DNA of 64,000 bases, from contig NZ_BSNK01000002.1 in NCBI RefSeq assembly GCF_030159955.1, forward strand, positions 1,178,001-1,242,000, given 5' to 3'. Made by a program: the position numbers and the translations under genes. The notes beneath the pieces were generated by a model. It worked only from the letters and a program-made list of their open reading frames with translations. It had not been told where the DNA came from and did no database searches. Shown here piece by piece: positions 54,918 to 64,000 of this stretch. Every line of letters begins with the position of its first letter. Within the stretch, counting starts at the first letter, position 1. The DNA comes from Algimonas ampicilliniresistens. GTDB lineage: Bacteria > Pseudomonadota > Alphaproteobacteria > Caulobacterales > Maricaulaceae.

Positions 54918-55988
54918 CTATCCGATTTGGGCGCGGTGCATCAGGAAGGCGTCGGCGAGGGCGCAGGCCATCATCGCTTCAGCAACAGGAACTGCGCGAA
55001 TGCCGACGCAGGGGTCATGGCGGCCTTTAGTAACAACGTCGACCTCTTCGCCCTTCGCATTCACTGAGCGAGTCGGGGCGAGCATGGAGGAGGTGGGTTT
55101 GATGGCGAGGCGTGCGACGACCGTGTTACCGCTGCTGATCCCACCCAGAACGCCGCCGGAGTGGTTGGCGAGGAATTCAATCTGGCCGTCTTCGCCGATC
55201 CTCATTTCGTCGGCATTATCTGTGCCTTTGGCGCGTCCGGCGGCGAAGCCGTCGCCGATCTCTACGCCTTTGACAGCATTGATGCTCATCAGGCCTGCCG
55301 CGATCTCTGTATCGAGCTTGGCATAGACGGGGGAGCCCCAGCCGACGGGCACGCCGTCCGCTTGGACTTCAACGATGGCGCCCACCGAGTTTCCCGATTT
55401 GCGAATACCGTCGAGATAGTCTTCCCACTGTTTAGCAGCGGCGGCATCTGGGCACCAAAAGGGATTGTTGCCAGTCTCGTCCCAATTCCATTGTGAGCGA
55501 TCAATGTCTTGATCTCCGATTGAAATGACCGCGCCGCGCACGGTGACGTCGCCGACTATCTTGCGGGCGATGGCCCCAGCGGCAACCCGGGTCGCCGTTT
55601 CGCGGGCGCTGGACCGTCCGCCGCCGCGATAGTCGCGATGGCCATATTTGGCATCATAAGTGTAGTCGGCATGGCCGGGGCGGTACCGGTCTTTGATCTC
55701 AGAATAGTCTTTAGATCGCTGATCCTGGTTTTCGATCATCAGGCTGATCGGCGTTCCGGTCGTCATCCCTTCGAACACGCCAGACAGGATACGCACCTGA
55801 TCGGGTTCACGGCGTTGGGTGACGAAGCGCGACGTGCCGGGACGGCGCGCATCAAGGAAAGGTTGGATGTCGGATTCTGTCAGGGGAATGCGCGGCGGGC
55901 AGCCGTCGACGACGCAACCAATGGCGGGGCCATGCGACTCCCCCCAGCTCGTGACGCGGAACAAATGACCATAGGAATTAAACGACAT
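54918..55988 (-). CDS. aroC: Chorismate synthase
   Basis: 356 aa. The enzyme removes phosphate from EPSP to give chorismate, using reduced FMN, last step of the shikimate path. Signatures are the start [60 protein letters not shown] followed by [10 protein letters not shown], and the C-terminal [17 protein letters not shown]. Normal length. No other aro gene is near. It is the first gene of a minus-strand unit with the esterase and RDD genes and divergent from the TM2 gene. Confidence 0.97.
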   Translation of the reverse strand: MSFNSYGHLFRVTSWGESHGPAIGCVVDGCPPRIPLTESDIQPFLDARRPGTSRFVTQRREPDQVRILSGVFEGMTTGTPISLMIENQDQRSKDYSEIKDRYRPGHADYTYDAKYGHRDYRGGGRSSARETATRVAAGAIARKIVGDVTVRGAVISIGDQDIDRSQWNWDETGNNPFWCPDAAAAKQWEDYLDGIRKSGNSVGAIVEVQADGVPVGWGSPVYAKLDTEIAAGLMSINAVKGVEIGDGFAAGRAKGTDNADEMRIGEDGQIEFLANHSGGVLGGISSGNTVVARLAIKPTSSMLAPTRSVNAKGEEVDVVTKGRHDPCVGIRAVPVAEAMMACALADAFLMHRAQIG

Positions 55989-56134
55989 GGCCGCTGACTT
56001 AGCGGCTTAAGTATTGTGATGCCAGCGGCTTGGTCGACTGTATCTGTTGGCATCACAAATGCGCGTTTGCTTGCGGGCGCTCCCATTGTAGAGAAGACGG
56101 GAAACGCCAAACCGTGTGCAAGACCGAGACAATA

Positions 56135-56425
56135 ATGAATAGCCTCGCTGATCCATCTATCCGCAGAGATATGCAAGCAAACCTAGCGTTCGAAGCTAGA
56201 AAGAAATCTGTCGCAGGCGCTTATGTACTTTGGCTCTTTTTGGGTTTGCTGGGGGCTCACCGATTCTATCTCGGGCGTACGGGGTCAGCCGTGATTATGT
56301 TTTTGCTATCGCTCAGCGTCGTGGGGCTTGTCGTAACGGTGGTCTGGTTTGTTGTCGATGCGTTCTTAATTCCGCGCTTGACCGAGGATCGAAACGAAGA
56401 AATTCGCTACTTGATCTCTATCTAG
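56135..56425 (+). CDS. TM2-domain membrane protein
   Basis: 96 aa from the ATG at 56135; longer frames upstream are not family-like. After a soluble, charged N-terminal 25 residues the TM2 pair follows: AGAYVLWLFLGLLGAHRFYL then GRTGSAVIMFLLSL and VVTVVWFVVDAFLIPRLTED. The GAHRFYLGR-type turn is the family signature. TM2 proteins are small two-helix membrane proteins of unknown role. It is divergent from aroC and convergent with the mini J-domain gene. Confidence 0.85.
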   Translation: MNSLADPSIRRDMQANLAFEARKKSVAGAYVLWLFLGLLGAHRFYLGRTGSAVIMFLLSLSVVGLVVTVVWFVVDAFLIPRLTEDRNEEIRYLISI

Positions 56426-56441
56426 GGGAAATCTGTAAGGC

Positions 56442-56678
56442 CTAGAACCGACGTGCGCCCGCGCGAACCCGCATCGTTTGCGGTGCGGGAGGGATGAGCG
56501 TTTCGAAGGCAGATTTGGCCTGCATGAACGCGCCAATATTGGCGTAGGGGCTGTCCGGGTGAAAGAACTTCGCCTTTTTACGCCAAGCGCCGCGAATATC
56601 GGCTTCGCGAGCATTCATCGGGCAACCGAGGATCAGAAGCGCTTTTTGGCGAGTCATTGAGGCGGGCATCCTATTCAA
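56442..56678 (-). CDS. Minimal J-domain protein
   Basis: 78 aa. Helix-HPD-helix layout: ALLILGCPMNAREADIRGAW, RKKAKFFHPDSPYANIGAFM with HPD at 40-42, then QAKSAFETLI. J-domains stimulate Hsp70 ATPase, and here nothing but the J-domain is present, so it may recruit DnaK to a partner. It lacks the Lys/Arg-rich helix II of classical DnaJ in part but keeps WRKKAK. It is divergent from pdxH; this gene pair recurs in alphaproteobacteria as I recall. The start at 56678 is one of two close ATGs (the other at 56669). Confidence 0.7.
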   Translation of the reverse strand: MNRMPASMTRQKALLILGCPMNAREADIRGAWRKKAKFFHPDSPYANIGAFMQAKSAFETLIPPAPQTMRVRAGARRF

Positions 56679-56782
56679 TATGTGCGGGACATTGTACTTA
56701 ACTAATCCTAAATTGCGCTACAGAGAGTCAACGTCCCCCTAACGGACGTAGTTAACGGATCATAATTCGAGAAAAATATCGC

Positions 56783-57439
56783 ATGACCCAGTCCATTCCA
56801 TCCTCTCCATCGGCGACAGATTACCTGTCCGATACAAGCGAGCGAGATCTGTCTTGGATTGACGCCGCCGACCCCATGGCTTTGTTCGATCAATGGCTGT
56901 CACATGCGATGACCACGGAAGCGAATGATCCAAACGCCATGTCTTTGGCCACAGTTGATGGATCCGGACAGCCCGATGTGCGGATCGTCTTGCTAAAGGG
57001 ACTCAGCGATGAAGGATTTGATTTTTATACTAATTCTCGCTCAGCCAAGGGGCAGCAATTGGGTGAGGTCGCCAAGGCCGCGCTTGGTTTCCATTGGAAA
57101 ACGCAACGCAGGCAAGTGCGGGTGCGTGGATCGGTGATCGAAGTGGGGGCTGACGCGTCGGACGCCTATTATCGCAACCGCGCGCGGGGGTCGCGATTAT
57201 CCGCTTGGGCCTCCCAACAATCACAGCCGGTTGCAGACCGGGACGCTTTGATCACTGCAATGGAAGAAACCGAAGCGCGGTTTGAGGATGCCGATGTTCC
57301 ACGCCCCGATCATTGGTTTGGTTACCGCGTGGTCCCAGATTCTATCGAGTTCTGGCAGGACGGTGCGTTTCGCCTGCATGACCGCATCTTGTTCACGCGG
57401 TCCGGTGATGCGTGGGAGAAGACTCGTCTTTATCCCTAA
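56783..57439 (+). CDS. pdxH: Pyridoxamine 5'-phosphate oxidase
   Basis: 218 aa. FMN-dependent oxidase that makes pyridoxal 5'-phosphate from its pyridoxine or pyridoxamine forms. Family signatures: DPMALFDQWLSHAMTTEAND, NAMSLATVDGSGQPDVRIVL, LLKGLSDEGFDFYTNSRSAK and the end SIEFWQDGAFRLHDRILFTR. The dimeric FMN-binding split barrel spans most of the chain. Normal length. The start at 56783 is preceded by only a weak AGAAAAA stretch. The DUF1499 gene follows after 19 bases and may share the transcript. Confidence 0.95.
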   Translation: MTQSIPSSPSATDYLSDTSERDLSWIDAADPMALFDQWLSHAMTTEANDPNAMSLATVDGSGQPDVRIVLLKGLSDEGFDFYTNSRSAKGQQLGEVAKAALGFHWKTQRRQVRVRGSVIEVGADASDAYYRNRARGSRLSAWASQQSQPVADRDALITAMEETEARFEDADVPRPDHWFGYRVVPDSIEFWQDGAFRLHDRILFTRSGDAWEKTRLYP

Positions 57440-57458
57440 GCCCAGCTAAAGCGCGCCC

Positions 57459-58361
57459 ATGACTGATCCAACTCCCGAGCCGACTGACAACCCTGATCAC
57501 AATCCGGTTGTGACCGAAACGCCTGAGCCGAAGGTTTTCGATCTCGACACAAGCGAGAAGAAGCGGATGATTGCGCGGCGCTGGGTGCTGCGAATTACGC
57601 TGGGTCTCACCATTCTATCACCGCTGGTGTTTATCCTTGCCGGATTTGGCGCGAAGTTTGGCCTCTGGTCTTGGCAATTCGGGCTCGGCACTCTGACACG
57701 GGAAGTCGGCCCGGTCTTGCTGATCGCGACGCTGGTGGCCGGATTGATCGCGCTGGCTTTCGCATTGCTGATCAAACCTCGCAAAGGCATCGTTATTGCG
57801 GTGTTCGCAATCATCATCCCAATCGCAGGATTTGCTAACCTCAAAGCGACGCAAGCTAAAGTCGCAAGCTTGCCGCTGATCCACGATATTACGACGGACA
57901 CGCAAGACCCGCCCGTGTTTGGGGCAACGATTATGGCCGAACGCAACGCCGTCAAAGGCGTAAATACAATCGATTATGCGGGTAAGCGAGCCCCCACGCG
58001 GCAACGCGATGCGAATGGCGAACCCGTGACAAAGCTAGTGTCAGCCCTGCAAACGCAGGCCTATCCAGAAATTCGTACGCTGGTCCTGAGTGAAGCGCCA
58101 GATGTAGTCTTTGGTCGGGTTGAACAGGTGGCGCGCGATATGGGCTGGGCCATCAAGGACTCAGACAGTGCAGCTGGCAGTATCGAAGCGACGGCGACCA
58201 CCTTCTGGTATGGCTTTGAAGATGATATTTCGATCCGCCTGCGCCCAGCGCAAGGGGATGGAACCCGGGTTGATGTCCGGTCGGTCAGCCGCGTCGGACT
58301 GTCTGACATTGGCGCCAATGCGGCGCGGGTCAAAAAATTCTTGGATGCGTTGGCAGATTAG
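57459..58361 (+). CDS. DUF1499 family membrane protein
   Basis: 300 aa. A hydrophilic N-terminus of about 40 residues precedes three to four membrane helices (RWVLRITLGLTILSPLVFIL, VGPVLLIATLVAGLIALAFA, LLIKPRKGIVIAVFAIIIPI), and the C-terminal half is a DUF1499 domain: LIHDITTDTQDPPVFG, VARDMGWAIKDSDSAAGSIE, FEDDISIRLRP and TRVDVRSVSRVGLSDIGANA. DUF1499 domains are soluble and of unknown function. It lies directly behind pdxH. Confidence 0.85.
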   Translation: MTDPTPEPTDNPDHNPVVTETPEPKVFDLDTSEKKRMIARRWVLRITLGLTILSPLVFILAGFGAKFGLWSWQFGLGTLTREVGPVLLIATLVAGLIALAFALLIKPRKGIVIAVFAIIIPIAGFANLKATQAKVASLPLIHDITTDTQDPPVFGATIMAERNAVKGVNTIDYAGKRAPTRQRDANGEPVTKLVSALQTQAYPEIRTLVLSEAPDVVFGRVEQVARDMGWAIKDSDSAAGSIEATATTFWYGFEDDISIRLRPAQGDGTRVDVRSVSRVGLSDIGANAARVKKFLDALAD

Positions 58362-58398
58362 CGCACTTGCGCTCGCCCGCGTGGTGATCTGAGGCGAC

Positions 58399-59301
58399 CT
58401 AAGCCGCTATCTGGTATTCTTGGCGCAGACCGTCCGGGCCTGTCGCCACGACGCGGCCGGTTTTCCGCATATGGATCAGATGCGATAAAACACTGTGCGC
58501 CGCCGCCGGATGCAAACGCTTGTCGACGTCTTTATAAAGGCTGGCGACAATGTCCCCAATGCAGGTCAGACCAGAGTCAATCGCATTGATGATCTGGGCC
58601 TCTCGCGCCAAACGGTGGTCAATATAGGCCTGAACAAACGTTCTGACCTCTGTGATTGCTGGACCATGGGTCGGACGGATGATGTCGAAGTCCATGTCCA
58701 AGACGCGGTTCAGCGACGCCAGATAGTCGCCCATATCCCCATCGGGCGGTGAGACGACTGAGGTCGACCAGCCCATAATATGATCGCCGGAGAATAAGGT
58801 GTTTTCTTCTGTCAAAGCGAAGCACAGATGGTTGGACGTATGACCCGGCGTGTGGACTGCCGTGATCGTCCAATCCGGCCCTTCGAACCGATGGCCGTCG
58901 CGGATCTCGACATCCGGTTTAAAAGAGAGATCATCGCCCGCCTCCAGCCGGATTTCTCCGCCTTGTGGCGCGACGGGTTGCGTGCCGTAGCCATAAACAT
59001 TGCAACCATGCTTGGCTGCCAGAGGCGCGGCGAGGGGGCTATGGTCAATATGATGGTGAGTGACCAGAACATGGCTGACGGACTTGCCTTCTAGGGCCTT
59101 ATCGATGGCCGTCACATGGTTGGGGGTCGTCGGGCCGGGATCGATCACGCAGACGCTGTCACCGGCGCCGACGATATATACGCCCGTGCCTGTATAGGTG
59201 AAGGGCCCGGGATTGTCGGCGATAACACGGACGATCAGGGGGCTGAGCTGCTCTGCAACCCCATAATCGAAGGTGAAATCTTTGATGAATGGAATGCTCA
59301 A
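58399..59301 (-). CDS. Metallo-beta-lactamase-fold hydrolase, LACTB2-like
   Basis: 300 aa. The zinc-binding motif THHHIDHS (HxHxDH at 82-87) and the later His in PTHGPAI mark the fold. Length and the C-terminal helical domain (winged-helix-like HLIHMRKTGRVVATGPDG) are like the LACTB2 family of nucleases/hydrolases, whose substrates are debated. No signal peptide, so cytosolic. It is transcribed alone between DUF1499 (convergent) and the CYD-motif gene upstream. No substrate can be assigned. Confidence 0.85.
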   Translation of the reverse strand: MSIPFIKDFTFDYGVAEQLSPLIVRVIADNPGPFTYTGTGVYIVGAGDSVCVIDPGPTTPNHVTAIDKALEGKSVSHVLVTHHHIDHSPLAAPLAAKHGCNVYGYGTQPVAPQGGEIRLEAGDDLSFKPDVEIRDGHRFEGPDWTITAVHTPGHTSNHLCFALTEENTLFSGDHIMGWSTSVVSPPDGDMGDYLASLNRVLDMDFDIIRPTHGPAITEVRTFVQAYIDHRLAREAQIINAIDSGLTCIGDIVASLYKDVDKRLHPAAAHSVLSHLIHMRKTGRVVATGPDGLRQEYQIAA

Positions 59302-59405
59302 CGTCCTAAGCCTTATCGTCCTGGGTGACTGTGATAAGTCGCTTCGTATCGACTAAAGCGCCGGCTTAGCTCCGTCCAGCCCGCCTCAGTGACAGTTCCG
59401 TGAGA

Positions 59406-60095
59406 TCAGCGGACCCGGCGGACCCGGATTGCGGCGCCTTCGCCATTGACCCTCAGAAGGTATGACCCCAACGACGCCTTGCGGATTTCAACCGTGTTGG
59501 TCCGGCCCGCTTTATCCTTTGGAATTCGGACGCGGCGCGTATCCTGTTGATCCCATACTTGACCATTATCGAGATAGAAGCGGATCTTTTTTGATCCGCC
59601 AAATTCTTTGGTCGACCGTAGACCCAGTGTAATGTTCCGTATGTCCTCGATTTCCCGGGCAGGTCGCAATACGGCTTCTGAAAGACTTTGGTTAGCGTCG
59701 ACTTCACGGGTCAGTGCGGCGCTCTCTGATCTGATGACGGGCGCGGTCAAGGCGTCACGCTCAGACGGTTTAGCGGTTTTGGATGATTTATCGCCGCCAC
59801 CGAATAAGCCCTTAAGTCGCGGCAAAGCGGGAAGATTGAATCCGAACGCATCCCGCTCCACAGCTTCAACTTCTGATCGGAGAACGGTCGTCAACTCACC
59901 GCTCGCTTCAGCCTGCTGAAGTCGACCGACGGCCGCGTCGTAACAGGCCAGGCGGGCTGTTGAATCCTCAACCTCCGCACACGCGTAGACTGGGTCGAGA
60001 GGCGCGGCCCATGCCGGCGTCATAATAATCGCCGCCAATGATATATAGACAGCCGCCTGAGTGATTGACCGTTTATATTCTACTGCAGCCATCAT
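59406..60095 (-). CDS. Secreted protein with CYD motif, function unknown
   Basis: 229 aa. Signal peptide (KRSITQAAVYISLAAIIMTP then AWA) and a mature start with VYACAEVEDSTARLACYDAA, a Cys pair eleven residues apart around RLxCYD that occurs in several exported Gram-negative proteins. A middle region rich in Ser/Lys/Glu is followed by a beta-rich domain (KKIRFYLDNGQVWDQQD, VEIRKASLGSYLLRVNGEGA). The combination resembles other alphaproteobacterial exported proteins, but I do not know a function. The gene stands alone; the promoter region upstream has no clear motif. Confidence 0.65.
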   Translation of the reverse strand: MMAAVEYKRSITQAAVYISLAAIIMTPAWAAPLDPVYACAEVEDSTARLACYDAAVGRLQQAEASGELTTVLRSEVEAVERDAFGFNLPALPRLKGLFGGGDKSSKTAKPSERDALTAPVIRSESAALTREVDANQSLSEAVLRPAREIEDIRNITLGLRSTKEFGGSKKIRFYLDNGQVWDQQDTRRVRIPKDKAGRTNTVEIRKASLGSYLLRVNGEGAAIRVRRVR

Positions 60096-60387
60096 GATCG
60101 AGTCCCGAAACGACGCGTTTAACGCGTTTGAATTGTTTTAAAGGTGTAGCAATCAATCGCAGGGATTGGAAAGAGCAAAGGGCAGGGCGCCTATTATTAC
60201 CATAGACTTAAGATAGAACGAGTTCCGACCGACTAAGGTGACAAATTTGCAACAGTTTGGTCAAAAGGGAAAATTTTCTGTATTTTTATCCATATAGGGA
60301 CTTGCTCGACTCGCCTTTCTAATTTTTAACGGAAACCAAGTGCGCAGGGGAGGTCCCGCGCCCAAATCACATTCGAAGGGTACAAGA
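60096..60387. other. Divergent intergenic region before TonB receptor 2
   Basis: This 292-bp gap separates the divergent CYD-motif gene and the TonB receptor gene. It is AT-rich and contains TTTAAC steps at 60117 and several poly-T and poly-A tracts, as promoters often do, but no clear -35/-10 pair, riboswitch or operator was found. GAAGGG lies eight bases ahead of the receptor ATG as a ribosome site. Confidence 0.5.
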
Positions 60388-63300
60388 ATGACATTTCTTG
60401 ACAAGGCGCGTCTCCTGCAGACGTCTATACTTGGAGGGCTTCTGTTCGCTGCCGCTCCAGTTTACGCACAGGACAATCAGCCAGTAGACGAAGTCGAAGA
60501 GACAACAGCTGCTGAAGAGCTGGACGATTTTGCCGAAGACGAAGATACGATCGTCGTAACCGGTTCGCGTCTGCGCCGGAATGAGTTCACATCCGTTTCG
60601 CCTTTGCAGGTTGTTGATGGCGAGCTGGCTCGTGATCTTGGTCTTGTCGACGCTGCTGATCTTCTTCAGCAAACAACAGTTGTTCAGGGTCAGCAAATCA
60701 CGACCGGTGTTTCGACATCTGCGGGTCTTGCTACGGATAACGGTCCTGGCGCATCAAACGCAGCGCTGCGCGGCCTCACCGCCGACCGGACGCTGGTTCT
60801 TGTCAATGGTCGTCGCCTCGCCCCAGCGGGTGTTCGCGGAGCGCCATCCAATCCAGATTTGAACTTGATCCCAGGTACGCTCGTTGAGCGCGTTGATATC
60901 CTGCTGGACGGCGCGTCGTCCATCTATGGTTCTGACGCCGTTGCCGGTGTTATCAACTACCAACTGCAACGCGGTTTTGAAGGCTTGGAATTTGACGTCT
61001 TCGCAACATTGCCTGAATTTGCTGGCAATGCCGGACATCAGGAAGTCTACTCCGCCAAAGCGGGTCTTGTTAATGACAATGGCTTTATCAGTGTCGCTGT
61101 TGAGCACAATGAAGTCGATGGCTTCAACGAAACTGCTCTGACTGATTTCTACGAGCCGTATGCCAATGGTTGTCGCGCATCCGTATCTATCGGTGCAAGT
61201 GGTACGATCTATAACCCTGATACTTGCCGCAACGGTCAATTTGCTGGTGGTTCTGCCGGTTTCGGTCCCGCAGGCTTCATTGCTTATGAGCCAGGGGCTA
61301 ATATTCCTGGGCTTCCGGTAAACTGGTCGCCAGTTGGTATCACCGGTGATCTTCTACAACCCGACAGTGTCGGTGGTCAGCGTCTGCTTAACTTCCCAGA
61401 AGAATTTAATGCGGCGTTCGCACCGGACTTTGAGCGTACATCTATCTTCGCCTTTGGTGAATATGACACCGGTCTATATGGTGACATGACAGCCTATTTC
61501 GAAGCGTCTTACGGTGAGCGCCGGACTTACACAGAAGGTCCAAACCAGGTCGGTCTTCAGATCCCAACGACTTATGGGCCAAGCAACTTCGGCGATCCTC
61601 TTAACTTAGGTCGTCCAACAACTCTGTTCTTCGAAACGCGCCTAGTCGCAGATACGTCTGTTGCGCAATCGCGCTTGATCGGTGGTTTCAAGGGCGATCT
61701 CCCGTTCCTTGACAACGACTTTATGAGCAACTTCGGTTACGACGTTTACGGAAGCTATTCCCGCTCAAGCGGTCAAGACTCTGTTAGTGGCCTGCCATAT
61801 GTGCCGCGTTTGGAGCAGACGTTGACGAACACACGCTTCGACGCTGCAACTGGTGAGTTTGTCTGTGATTCTCGGACAATCCCGAATGAAGGACAAACGG
61901 TCGATTGTCGTCCATTGAACTTCTTTGAGCCGACCTTCCTGTTCGGTGGTCAATTTACCGATCCTGATGATACAGCTTACCTGTTCCCGAACCGTCTGAC
62001 GGACACGGAAGTGTTCCAGACTGTCTTTGCGGGTTACATTTCAGGTGACCTCTTTGACATCCCGTTTGGTGATACTGTCCTTATTGGTATTGGTGCTGAA
62101 TATCGTCAGGATGAAATCGAAACGCGCACTTCTCTGTCAGGTGAGTTTTTGGGCTTCACAAGCGATCCGGGCGCCAATGGCGAACGTGACTTTAAGGAAA
62201 TCTTTGGTGAACTCGAGATTCCTCTGGTTAAAGACAAGCCACTTATCGAGTCTCTGACAGTCAACCTTGCTGGCCGTTATACAGAAGAGAGCAACTTCGG
62301 TGGTGCTGAGACTTACTCTGTTAAGGGTCAGTATCAGCCAACAGATTGGCTTTCATTCCAGTCGACATACGGTACATCATTCCGTGCGCCGTCCGTTGGT
62401 GACCAGTTTGGCGGTCGTGTCGTTAGCTTCCAAAGCCCTCAAGACCCTTGCCGGGTCCCGGGTTTTGCGATCCAGTTCATTGATGCCGATAACGATCCAT
62501 CAACACCGGATACACGGGAATATATCCCTGCAAATGATCAACGCGCTGCAGATCTGATTGCACGTTGTGTCAATGGTGGTGGACCCTTCAACATTCCTGG
62601 AACGGACCCCTTCTCTTTGGGTACAACAGGTCTTGGCACGCCAAGTGCGGGCTTCATCGGTGCACCGACACGTATCGCGAGTGGTTCCAACCCCGATCTA
62701 GAGCCTGAAACTTCAACAGCCTTCTCGGCGGGTTTCACGTTTGATCAACCATGGATGGACGATTTCGACTTCCGCGTCGCGGTGACCTATTTCGAACTGA
62801 AAGTTCGGGATGAAATCGATCAATTGACAGGTGTCACGATCGTAAACCGTTGTTACAACTCGACTAACCTCGATGATCCGACATGTGGGTTCTTTACACG
62901 TGACCCACGCGTTGCAGGTAACGACTCCTCGGGTGAAGTCAGCTTCGTCTCGGCGACGAACCAAAACCTTGGTGAGCAAATCGTCGAAGGTATCGATTAC
63001 AACCTCGAATTTGGTTTCGATGTTGAGCCTTCCTTCCTTGACGCTCCGATTGATTATCGTTTGATCGGTCGTGCAACTCAGATGCTGACACAGACTGAAG
63101 AGTTGTTCCTGGCTAACGGGACGATCCTCGACAATGATCTTGGTGAGTTTGGTAACCCGGAATGGCGCATGAATCTGACGAACGTCTTTGGTTACAAAGA
63201 CTTCCAGTTCCTGTTCCAGTCACGTTACATCGACAGCCAAATCGAAAACTTCGTCAACGAAGATAACCCTGCAACGGGTCAGCGAGCTGGTGATGTTGAT

Positions 63301-63576
63301 ACGGAAATCCTGACGTCAGGCTTCGGTCGTTGTGTGCAAGCTAATGATCGCACGGCTGATGTTCCATGTATCCAGTATGATGGCTTGGACGAGTATTGGG
63401 TTCACGACATGTCACTGACATTCAACCGGGACACATATGCAGTCCGCGTTGGCGTCAACAACATCTTCAACGATGCGCCTCCAATCACGGACAACAACGA
63501 TCTCGCTAACCTTGGCGGTATTGGTTACGATATCGGTGGTCGTACATTCTTCGCGAATGTCACGAAGCGCTTCTAG
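60388..63576 (+). CDS. TonB-dependent outer membrane receptor 2
   Basis: 1062 aa from the ATG at 60388; upstream frame codes for a non-conserved basic tail. Signal peptide TSILGGLLFAAAPVYAQD, then an acidic segment (VDEVEETTAAEELDDFAEDE), a TonB-box-like DTIVVTGSR, a plug (LRGLTADRTLVLVNGRRLAP, LNLIPGTLVERVDILLDG, YGSDAVAGVINYQL) and a barrel ending with the aromatic C-terminal GRTFFANVTKRF. Such very long receptors in Caulobacter relatives commonly take up oligosaccharides or other large ligands. The ligand here is unknown, and no partner transport gene is next to it. A terminator follows at 63623. Confidence 0.9.
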   Translation: MTFLDKARLLQTSILGGLLFAAAPVYAQDNQPVDEVEETTAAEELDDFAEDEDTIVVTGSRLRRNEFTSVSPLQVVDGELARDLGLVDAADLLQQTTVVQGQQITTGVSTSAGLATDNGPGASNAALRGLTADRTLVLVNGRRLAPAGVRGAPSNPDLNLIPGTLVERVDILLDGASSIYGSDAVAGVINYQLQRGFEGLEFDVFATLPEFAGNAGHQEVYSAKAGLVNDNGFISVAVEHNEVDGFNETALTDFYEPYANGCRASVSIGASGTIYNPDTCRNGQFAGGSAGFGPAGFIAYEPGANIPGLPVNWSPVGITGDLLQPDSVGGQRLLNFPEEFNAAFAPDFERTSIFAFGEYDTGLYGDMTAYFEASYGERRTYTEGPNQVGLQIPTTYGPSNFGDPLNLGRPTTLFFETRLVADTSVAQSRLIGGFKGDLPFLDNDFMSNFGYDVYGSYSRSSGQDSVSGLPYVPRLEQTLTNTRFDAATGEFVCDSRTIPNEGQTVDCRPLNFFEPTFLFGGQFTDPDDTAYLFPNRLTDTEVFQTVFAGYISGDLFDIPFGDTVLIGIGAEYRQDEIETRTSLSGEFLGFTSDPGANGERDFKEIFGELEIPLVKDKPLIESLTVNLAGRYTEESNFGGAETYSVKGQYQPTDWLSFQSTYGTSFRAPSVGDQFGGRVVSFQSPQDPCRVPGFAIQFIDADNDPSTPDTREYIPANDQRAADLIARCVNGGGPFNIPGTDPFSLGTTGLGTPSAGFIGAPTRIASGSNPDLEPETSTAFSAGFTFDQPWMDDFDFRVAVTYFELKVRDEIDQLTGVTIVNRCYNSTNLDDPTCGFFTRDPRVAGNDSSGEVSFVSATNQNLGEQIVEGIDYNLEFGFDVEPSFLDAPIDYRLIGRATQMLTQTEELFLANGTILDNDLGEFGNPEWRMNLTNVFGYKDFQFLFQSRYIDSQIENFVNEDNPATGQRAGDVDTEILTSGFGRCVQANDRTADVPCIQYDGLDEYWVHDMSLTFNRDTYAVRVGVNNIFNDAPPITDNNDLANLGGIGYDIGGRTFFANVTKRF

Positions 63577-64000
63577 AAAGCCCGGAACAGCCGGTTTGAT
63601 CCGGCTGAACTGATCTCAAATTGAAAGCGCGCTCTTCGGAGCGCGCTTTTTTTATGGAAGACTTGCAGAGTGAGCCCGGACAATCTCTGCTGACGACATA
63701 GTTCGAATGAGCGACGACTGACTGTAAACGCTTTCCTCAGTGGTTAGCGCTGGGCCGGTCGGGCATCGGCAATACAGTTAGGCCATCAACGATCAGGCGT
63801 GTCTAAAGGGCTGGAAGGGGCCGAGATCAGAGGGGCTTCGCCGCGCACGTATCGCCTATGCCAAGATCATCTTAGTTTGAAAGCCGGGACGATCAAACTT
63901 GATCATCTACTGGCGATTATTACCGCGGAAGGTCGAGCCTCTGGGCCAAGCGCCCTCACTAACCGACACTGTCATCGCTAATAGAAGGTGTCACCGCTAA
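63577..64000. other. 3' region after TonB receptor 2, no supported gene
   Basis: The region contains a hairpin CAGCCGG-TTTGAT-CCGGCTG at 63588-63607 and the terminator at 63623. The remaining 340 bases to the window end have only a short open frame (63799-63981) of odd composition and no similarity I recognise. No tRNA was seen. Confidence 0.55.
63623..63654 (+). terminator. Intrinsic terminator of TonB receptor 2
   Basis: Stem AAAGCGCGCTC / GAGCGCGCTTT with a TTCG loop, followed by a run of T. Very stable and well placed 47 bp after the stop codon. Confidence 0.93.

Noticed and set aside
60096-60387. Cobalamin or other riboswitch ahead of TonB receptor 2
   Set aside because: No B12-box or other riboswitch core was found in the leader.
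63799-63981. 60-codon open frame near the right edge
   Set aside because: No recognisable ribosome site, family or composition fit; the window end prevents a better judgement.

Overview
The window is a gene-dense stretch of an alphaproteobacterial chromosome of mid-50s percent G+C by eye. The alphaproteobacterial assignment is an inference from lineage-typical families: DUF1489, DUF2155, the complex I accessory subunit NDUFA12, TIGR02301 next to a Nudix gene, a pmbA / inositol-monophosphatase-like / DUF4170 block, clpS-clpA, and the xseB-ispA-dxs-tlyA group. Two very large TonB-dependent receptors and CtrA-like TTAA-N7-TTAA sites point towards the stalked and marine Hyphomonadaceae/Maricaulales type of organism. 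No rRNA, tRNA, CRISPR array or transposase was seen.

Region by region: 1-5158 is a minus-strand operon cut by the left edge. It encodes a large lipoprotein with a MORN-like tail, a secreted protein of unknown function, two membrane-anchored VWA proteins and a MotA/TolQ/ExbB-type channel subunit. The VWA proteins carry a MotB/ExbD-like transmembrane helix with an Asp at its start, so the set looks like an uncharacterised ion-driven envelope machine. 5239-11162 continues on the same strand with an MsbA-like ABC exporter, an IMPase/DUF4170 fusion, PmbA/TldE, a MAPEG protein, a DsbA-like oxidoreductase and a lipoprotein cyclophilin. 11237-24824 holds DUF1489, TonB receptor 1, a GNAT enzyme, GST-panC, a DD-carboxypeptidase, clpS-clpA, META, TIGR02301, Nudix, an HMCES/YedK protein, YihY and YaaA.

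24825-27104 is an accessory island. It has two 215-bp direct repeats about 94 percent identical, each next to an AT-rich gene for a small, apparently paralogous, exported cysteine-containing protein, with long perfect palindromes at both margins. 27105-41894 is mostly housekeeping: an FAD-linked oxidase, Sua5/TsaC, signal peptidase I, a histidine phosphatase, xseB-ispA-dxs, a LysR regulator divergent from a lipoprotein, tlyA, aspS, a secreted pentapeptide-repeat protein, NDUFA12-DUF2155 and a CoA-transferase. 41900-49197 has an FG-GAP propeller protein, ileS, several small membrane or lipoproteins and a dihydroorotase.

49301-53185 is an envelope cluster with two tandem GIN-domain (DUF2807) proteins and three glycine-zipper proteins. 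53312-63576 has RDD, esterase, aroC, TM2, a mini J-domain protein, pdxH, DUF1499, a metallo-beta-lactamase-fold hydrolase, a secreted CYD-motif protein and TonB receptor 2. The genome is compact: many same-strand neighbours overlap by ATGA, and four convergent pairs share a self-complementary stop tetranucleotide.
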